A stretch of DNA of 64,000 nt from Castellaniella sp. (lineage in GTDB: Bacteria > Pseudomonadota > Gammaproteobacteria > Burkholderiales > Burkholderiaceae_B), in NCBI RefSeq assembly GCF_034675845.1, contig NZ_JAUCCU010000001.1:1178001-1242000 (forward strand), written 5' to 3'. Below are positions 60,296 through 64,000 of the stretch, piece by piece. The notes beneath the pieces were generated by a model that was not told the origin of the DNA, did no database searches, and worked only from the letters and a program-made list of their open reading frames with translations. Each line of letters starts with the position of its first letter. Within the stretch, counting starts at the first letter, position 1. Both the position numbers and the translations under genes were made by a program.

Positions 60296-61360
60296 TCAGC
60301 GCCTCCAGCGCAAGCGTTGATTGATTAAAACATCACAAGCCAGCAGCGAAAACAGCAAGATGCCCTGAAAAATGCCGGTGATGGCACTGGGCATGCCCAG
60401 CCGTGTCTGGGAGAGTTCACCGCCGATGTAGAACAGCGCCATGATGAAGCTGGCGAATATCACCCCGATGGGGTGCAGGCGCCCCACAAAGGCCACAATG
60501 ATGGCGGCAAAGCCATAGCCGGGCGACACCGAGGGAGTGAGCTGCCCGATGGGGCCCATGATCTCGGCCGCCCCGGCCACCCCGGCCAGTGCCCCTGAAC
60601 CCAGCATGCAGCCCCAGAGCGCCTGACGCGAGGAAAACCCGGCATAACGCGCGGCCATGGGAGCCAGGCCGCCCACCGTCAGCCGATAGCCTGCAAACAG
60701 ACGAGACAGCAGCAGCCACGCCAGCAGCGCAGCCAGCAAGGCCAGTGCCAGCCCCAGATGCAGGCGCGTCCCAGGCCAGACCGGCAGCAGAAAGCCGAAG
60801 TCGAACAACCTGGACTGGGGAAAGCCAAAGCCATCGGGGTCGCGCATGACCCCATGCACCAGATAGCTGAGCAGGAGTTCGGCCACATAAACCAGCATCA
60901 AGGAAACCAGGATTTCGTTGGCGTGATAAAGATCGCGCAGCCAGGCCACCAACGCGGCCCAAAGCGCACCGCCGACGGCCCCGGCCAGCAGGGCCAGCGT
61001 CATCATCAAAGGCCCGCCACCACCACCCATCCCATCATCAAACTGCAGGATAAAGGCACCCGAGGCAATGGCCCCCATCACCAGTTGGCCTTCGGCACCG
61101 ATATTGAAGATATTGGCCCGAAAACAAAGTGCCAAGCCCACGGCGCAGAGCAGCAAAGGCGCGACCTTGACGCCGATTTCAGACCAGCCTTGTACGCTGG
61201 TCAGCGGTTGGATAAAAAAAACATTCAGGCCTTGCAGCGGGGATTTACCCACGATCAGGAACATGAAGACGCCGCACAGTGCCGTCAGGCCCAAAGCCAG
61301 GATCGGCGAAATCCAGGCCATACGGCGAGAGGGTTCGGCCCGGGGGATGAGTTCAAGCAT
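60296..61360 (-). CDS. BMP-type ABC transporter permease (NupP-like)
   Basis: I start this at the ATG at 61360 (MLELIPRAEPSRRMAWISPI), where AGGAG lies 7 bases upstream; an open frame reaches 14 codons further into the ATPase gene. The 354-residue protein has about nine membrane segments, including ALCFRANIFNIGAEGQLVMG (the family's conserved loop), DLYHANEILVSLMLVYVAEL and GAGFAGVAGA-like GSGALAGVAGAAEIMGPIGQ. It forms the channel with the next permease. It overlaps the ATPase end by 8 bases. Confidence 0.9.
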   Translation of the reverse strand: MLELIPRAEPSRRMAWISPILALGLTALCGVFMFLIVGKSPLQGLNVFFIQPLTSVQGWSEIGVKVAPLLLCAVGLALCFRANIFNIGAEGQLVMGAIASGAFILQFDDGMGGGGGPLMMTLALLAGAVGGALWAALVAWLRDLYHANEILVSLMLVYVAELLLSYLVHGVMRDPDGFGFPQSRLFDFGFLLPVWPGTRLHLGLALALLAALLAWLLLSRLFAGYRLTVGGLAPMAARYAGFSSRQALWGCMLGSGALAGVAGAAEIMGPIGQLTPSVSPGYGFAAIIVAFVGRLHPIGVIFASFIMALFYIGGELSQTRLGMPSAITGIFQGILLFSLLACDVLINQRLRWRR

Positions 61361-62897
61361 GGACGGACTCCTGGGCAGAGTGGACGACATCGGCATCGGC
61401 ACCGGGCCACAGGCCGCTCATCCACTGTCCGATCTGTTCACGGTTGGCTTGCTCTCGCGTCACCGGCGGCGACAGGCGGCCCTTGGACATCACCAACAGT
61501 CGATCGGAGAGTTCGAGCAGTTCGTCGAGTTCTTCGGAAATCAGCAAAATGGCGCAGCCGGCATCGCGCAAGGCCAGCAGTTCGCCATGGATCTGGGCAG
61601 CGGCCCCGACATCGACCCCCCACGTAGGCTGGGCAATCAGCAGCAGACGCGGCTGTCGCACGACCTCGCGGCCCACAATGAATTTTTGCAGATTGCCGCC
61701 GGACAGGCTGCCCGCCAAGGCATGCGGGCCAGAGGCCTTGACGTGAAAGCGCTGGATGATTTCGCTGGTAATGCGTTGCACCACCCCAGTGCGAATCCAG
61801 CCATGGCGGATGGTATCGGCCCCCTGGTGCGACAGCAGCAGATTACGCGCCAGAGAGAGTTCAGGCACTGCACCGCGACCAAGACGTTCTTCAGGCACGA
61901 ATGCCAGCCCCTGGGTGCGTCGCCAAGCTGACGATTGGCGTCCAATCGGCTGGCCGTCGAGGATGATGGTATCGCGTGCCACACGGCGATCCTCGCCGGA
62001 AAGAACACCCATCAGTTCTTGTTGACCGTTGCCGGACACCCCCGCTATGCCCAGGATTTCCCCGGCATGCAGATCGAAAGACAATTGCGACAGCGCCGTG
62101 GCAAAAGGATGGGCCTGGGGGAGATCCAAGTGGCGCACCTGCAGCAAGACCGGGCCGGCCTCGCGAACCTGGCGCTGCTGCACGGGCAGATCCGCCCCGA
62201 TCATCATGCGCGACAGACTGGCGTCGGTTTCCTGGCGCGGGTCGCAAATCCCGGTGACCCGGCCAGCCCGCATGACGGTGCAGCGGTGACACAGGCTGCG
62301 GATTTCATCGAGCTTATGGCTGATGTATAGAATGCTGCAGCCTTCTTCGGCCAACTGGCGCAGCACCTGAAATAAACGCTGTACCGCCTGGGGCGTCAAC
62401 ACTGACGTGGGCTCGTCCAGGATCAGCAGCTTGGGTTTGCCCAGCAGGGCCCGCACGATTTCCACACGCTGGCGTTCGCCCACCGACAGCGTATGCACAT
62501 GACGATGAGGCTCGACATCCAGACCGTACTGGTGGGCGGTGTCGGCAATGCGGCCAGCGAGTTCCTGCAAGTCGATATCGGGCGATAGGCCCAGGGCAAT
62601 GTTTTCCACCACAGTCAGGGTGTCGAACAGAGAAAAATGCTGGAACACCATGCCCAGCCCCAATGCCCGGGCCGCAGCGGGATTGGCAATATGCACGTCG
62701 GCGCCATCCCACTGCACCGTTCCACTGTCAGGACGCACAACCCCATAGATGATTTTCATCAAGGTGGACTTGCCCGCCCCGTTCTCGCCCAGCACCGCGT
62801 GGATTTCGCCCGCTTCGACGGTGAGATCCACCGCGTCGTTGGCGCGCACGGCGGGATAGGATTTAGATATTTGATGTAAGGCCAGTCGCGGTGGCAT
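61353..62897 (-). CDS. BMP-type ABC transporter ATPase (NupO-like), two cassettes
   Basis: The 514-residue protein carries two ABC cassettes, as in sugar and nucleoside importers. Cassette 1 has Walker A GENGAGKST (37-45), signature LSVGERQRVEIVRALL and Walker B LLILDEPTSVL. Cassette 2 has a degenerate Walker A (GVSGNGQQELM), signature SLSGGNLQKFIVGREVVRQP and Walker B-like LLLIAQPTWGVDVGAA. The degenerate second site is usual for this family. It is first in the operon; no purine-riboswitch-like motif was seen in its leader. Confidence 0.92.
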   Translation of the reverse strand: MPPRLALHQISKSYPAVRANDAVDLTVEAGEIHAVLGENGAGKSTLMKIIYGVVRPDSGTVQWDGADVHIANPAAARALGLGMVFQHFSLFDTLTVVENIALGLSPDIDLQELAGRIADTAHQYGLDVEPHRHVHTLSVGERQRVEIVRALLGKPKLLILDEPTSVLTPQAVQRLFQVLRQLAEEGCSILYISHKLDEIRSLCHRCTVMRAGRVTGICDPRQETDASLSRMMIGADLPVQQRQVREAGPVLLQVRHLDLPQAHPFATALSQLSFDLHAGEILGIAGVSGNGQQELMGVLSGEDRRVARDTIILDGQPIGRQSSAWRRTQGLAFVPEERLGRGAVPELSLARNLLLSHQGADTIRHGWIRTGVVQRITSEIIQRFHVKASGPHALAGSLSGGNLQKFIVGREVVRQPRLLLIAQPTWGVDVGAAAQIHGELLALRDAGCAILLISEELDELLELSDRLLVMSKGRLSPPVTREQANREQIGQWMSGLWPGADADVVHSAQESVHA

Positions 62898-63126
62898 GCA
62901 GGCGTCCTGTTCGGAGGGTTCGTGAAACGCTGAAGTCCGAAAAATTCTACTCAGGAAGCAGGATTAGGCCTAAAGGGGATTAACCCCTAGGCTGACGGAA
63001 TCGACCCGGATGAAACGGGCTGACAACCGCGCTATCTCGTCTTGTTCAGTGATTTTGCGCGGGAACATCACGCTGAATGAATGTTCAATATTAGCGCACA
63101 ATGATGACACCCCGCCCGACGATGCT
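62898..63126. other. Intergenic region between leuE-like gene and BMP-type operon
   Basis: No gene is seen in these 229 bases. It has a hairpin-forming stretch (62967-62992, G4/C4 core with a 2-base bulge and no T run) and A/T-rich sequence around 63080-63105 that could hold a promoter for the minus-strand operon. I saw no convincing -35/-10 pair. Confidence 0.5.
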
Positions 63127-63762
63127 TCAGGCTTCAAACGCCATGCGCCCGGCGAACCACAGGAACAACAAACCAACCATGCCACTGCCGCTACGCGCCA
63201 GTCCCTGGCGGCGTCGAAAGGCCGCAGCCAGACGCGAGCCGCCAAAGATCAAGGCAGACAGATAGATGGCGCTGCACGCCTGCAGAATCAGGGCCAGGAT
63301 CAGAAACGACAGGGATGGGTGGGCATAGGCCGGGTCCACGAACTGCACGAAGAACGACAGCAGGAACAAAATCGCCTTGGGATTGAGCAGGCTGAGCAGC
63401 AAGGCCTTTTGAAATGGACTGCCCGAGGCAATCGAGACGGTCTTGGGGTTGTCATGCGCAGGCCGCCAGGCCGACCACAGCAGCCGGATGCCCAGATAGC
63501 TGAGATACACCGCGCCCACTGCCTTCAGGGCCAGAAACACCACCGGCAGCAGTTTCAAAACCGAGGCTGCGCCTGCTGCCGTCAGCGTCATCAGAATGGT
63601 GTCCCCCAGAAACACCCCGCACGCGGCCTGATAGCCAGCCCGCACGCCACGACCAGCCCCCACCGCCAGCACGAACAACGAGTTCGGCCCTGGCAGCAGC
63701 ACAATAAAAATCACGCCGGCCAGATATGTCCAGACATCCAATACACCATATTCAGAAAACAT
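63127..63762 (-). CDS. LysE/RhtB family exporter, LeuE-like
   Basis: The 211-residue protein has about six membrane segments and is LysE/RhtB-type, closest in wording to E. coli LeuE: it begins MFSEYGVLDVWTYLAGVIFI, has VLLPGPNSLFVLAVGAGRGV, the basic loop, KALLLSLLNPKAILFLLSFF and VQFVDPAYAHPS. LeuE exports leucine and some other amino acids; the true substrate here is not certain. No regulator gene is adjacent. Terminal sequence at the right edge of the window includes a MITE-like element beyond its promoter. Confidence 0.88.
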   Translation of the reverse strand: MFSEYGVLDVWTYLAGVIFIVLLPGPNSLFVLAVGAGRGVRAGYQAACGVFLGDTILMTLTAAGAASVLKLLPVVFLALKAVGAVYLSYLGIRLLWSAWRPAHDNPKTVSIASGSPFQKALLLSLLNPKAILFLLSFFVQFVDPAYAHPSLSFLILALILQACSAIYLSALIFGGSRLAAAFRRRQGLARSGSGMVGLLFLWFAGRMAFEA

Positions 63763-63851
63763 GAATGACCCACCCTCAGAATGAGCAATAGTTTATGAGG
63801 CAGGGACGGCCTTCGACAAGTTCAAAATGAACGGCAGGCACCAAGGGAACC

Positions 63852-64000
63852 TCTGAATAAGTCGAGCGGTAAGCAGGCGTTGTCGTTCGGGATGGGATGC
63901 AAGACGCAAACCACAGCGATAGCCGTAGCTATCGCGAGGATTTGCAACGCAGCAGACTGCCCGAATCGACAAATGCCAGCGGCGCGAGGACTTGTTCAGA
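63852..64000. mobile_element. Palindromic MITE-like element (cut by window end)
   Basis: TCTGAATAAGTC (63852-63863) and GACTTGTTCAGA (63989-64000) are 12-base terminal inverted repeats (11 of 12 match), preceded on the left by GGGAACC. The 149 bases between are symmetric about 63925, where GCGATAGC CGTA GCTATCGC forms a perfect hairpin, and outer arms (TGCAAGACGCAAACC and GATTTGCAACGC) are loosely paired. There is no coding capacity. It is a miniature inverted-repeat element or a REP-like sequence; the right boundary coincides with the window end. Confidence 0.6.

Noticed and set aside
62967..62992. Hairpin between the leuE-like gene and the BMP-type operon as a terminator
   Set aside because: The stem has a 2-base bulge and no T run on either strand.
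62898..63000. Purine riboswitch ahead of the BMP-type operon
   Set aside because: None of the conserved core of purine aptamers is visible in the leader.

Overview
The window is GC-rich bacterial chromosome that reads as a betaproteobacterium, most likely Alcaligenaceae (Burkholderiales, near Bordetella/Castellaniella). The signs are a complete division and cell wall (dcw) cluster with murE and murF fused into one gene, rrn operons with tRNA-Ile and tRNA-Ala in the spacer, and the zapB-zapA-6S RNA and ybgC-tolQRAB-pal-cpoB blocks. Everything except the edges looks like core genome. No phage, CRISPR array or intact insertion sequence was seen. The family assignment is inference from gene content.

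Region 1 (1-21.4 kb, almost all minus strand) is mraZ-rsmH-ftsL-ftsI-murEF-mraY-murD-ftsW-murG-murC-ddl-ftsQ-ftsA-ftsZ, then lpxC, an M23 peptidase and the first two thirds of secA. A plus-strand DciA-like gene sits between lpxC and the peptidase gene. Nine gene junctions are 4-base stop/start overlaps. The mraZ promoter carries four GTGGG-like repeats at an exact 10-base period, the expected MraZ autoregulatory operator.

Region 2 (21.4-31.6 kb) has a branched-chain amino acid-type ABC transporter. Its Tat-signal binding protein is convergent with a livG-livF-livH-livM operon. Next come RNase P RNA (rnpB), the ABC-F ATPase gene uup, pyrC, a SWIB-domain protein and a small membrane protein.

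Region 3 (31.7-43.6 kb) holds two complete rRNA operons in direct tandem on the minus strand (16S, tRNA-Ile, tRNA-Ala, 23S, 5S). The identical unit is about 5.88 kb with a 5945-base period and only about 65 bases of unique DNA between units. Both 23S genes carry an approximately 97-base extension at helix 25, an intervening-sequence-like insert. A few base differences between the copies, including one compensatory base-pair change, argue that both operons are real.

Region 4 (43.7-58.3 kb) holds a decayed Lrp/AsnC regulator, a nucleoside-recognition (Gate) membrane protein, msrA, lgt, a SIMPL-domain protein, 6S RNA with zapA and a zapB-like gene, rppH, proS, the Tol-Pal operon, an alpha/beta hydrolase, a PCuAC copper-binding protein and a PaaI-like thioesterase.

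Region 5 (58.3-64 kb) is a four-gene BMP-type (nucleoside-like) ABC importer, a LeuE-type exporter and, at the right edge, a palindromic MITE-like element cut by the window end.

I found no wholly new multi-gene system. The points most worth a second look are the tandem rrn operons with helix-25 inserts, the MraZ box array, the operator-like palindrome upstream of the binding-protein gene, the 6S terminator abutting the next gene, and the edge element.
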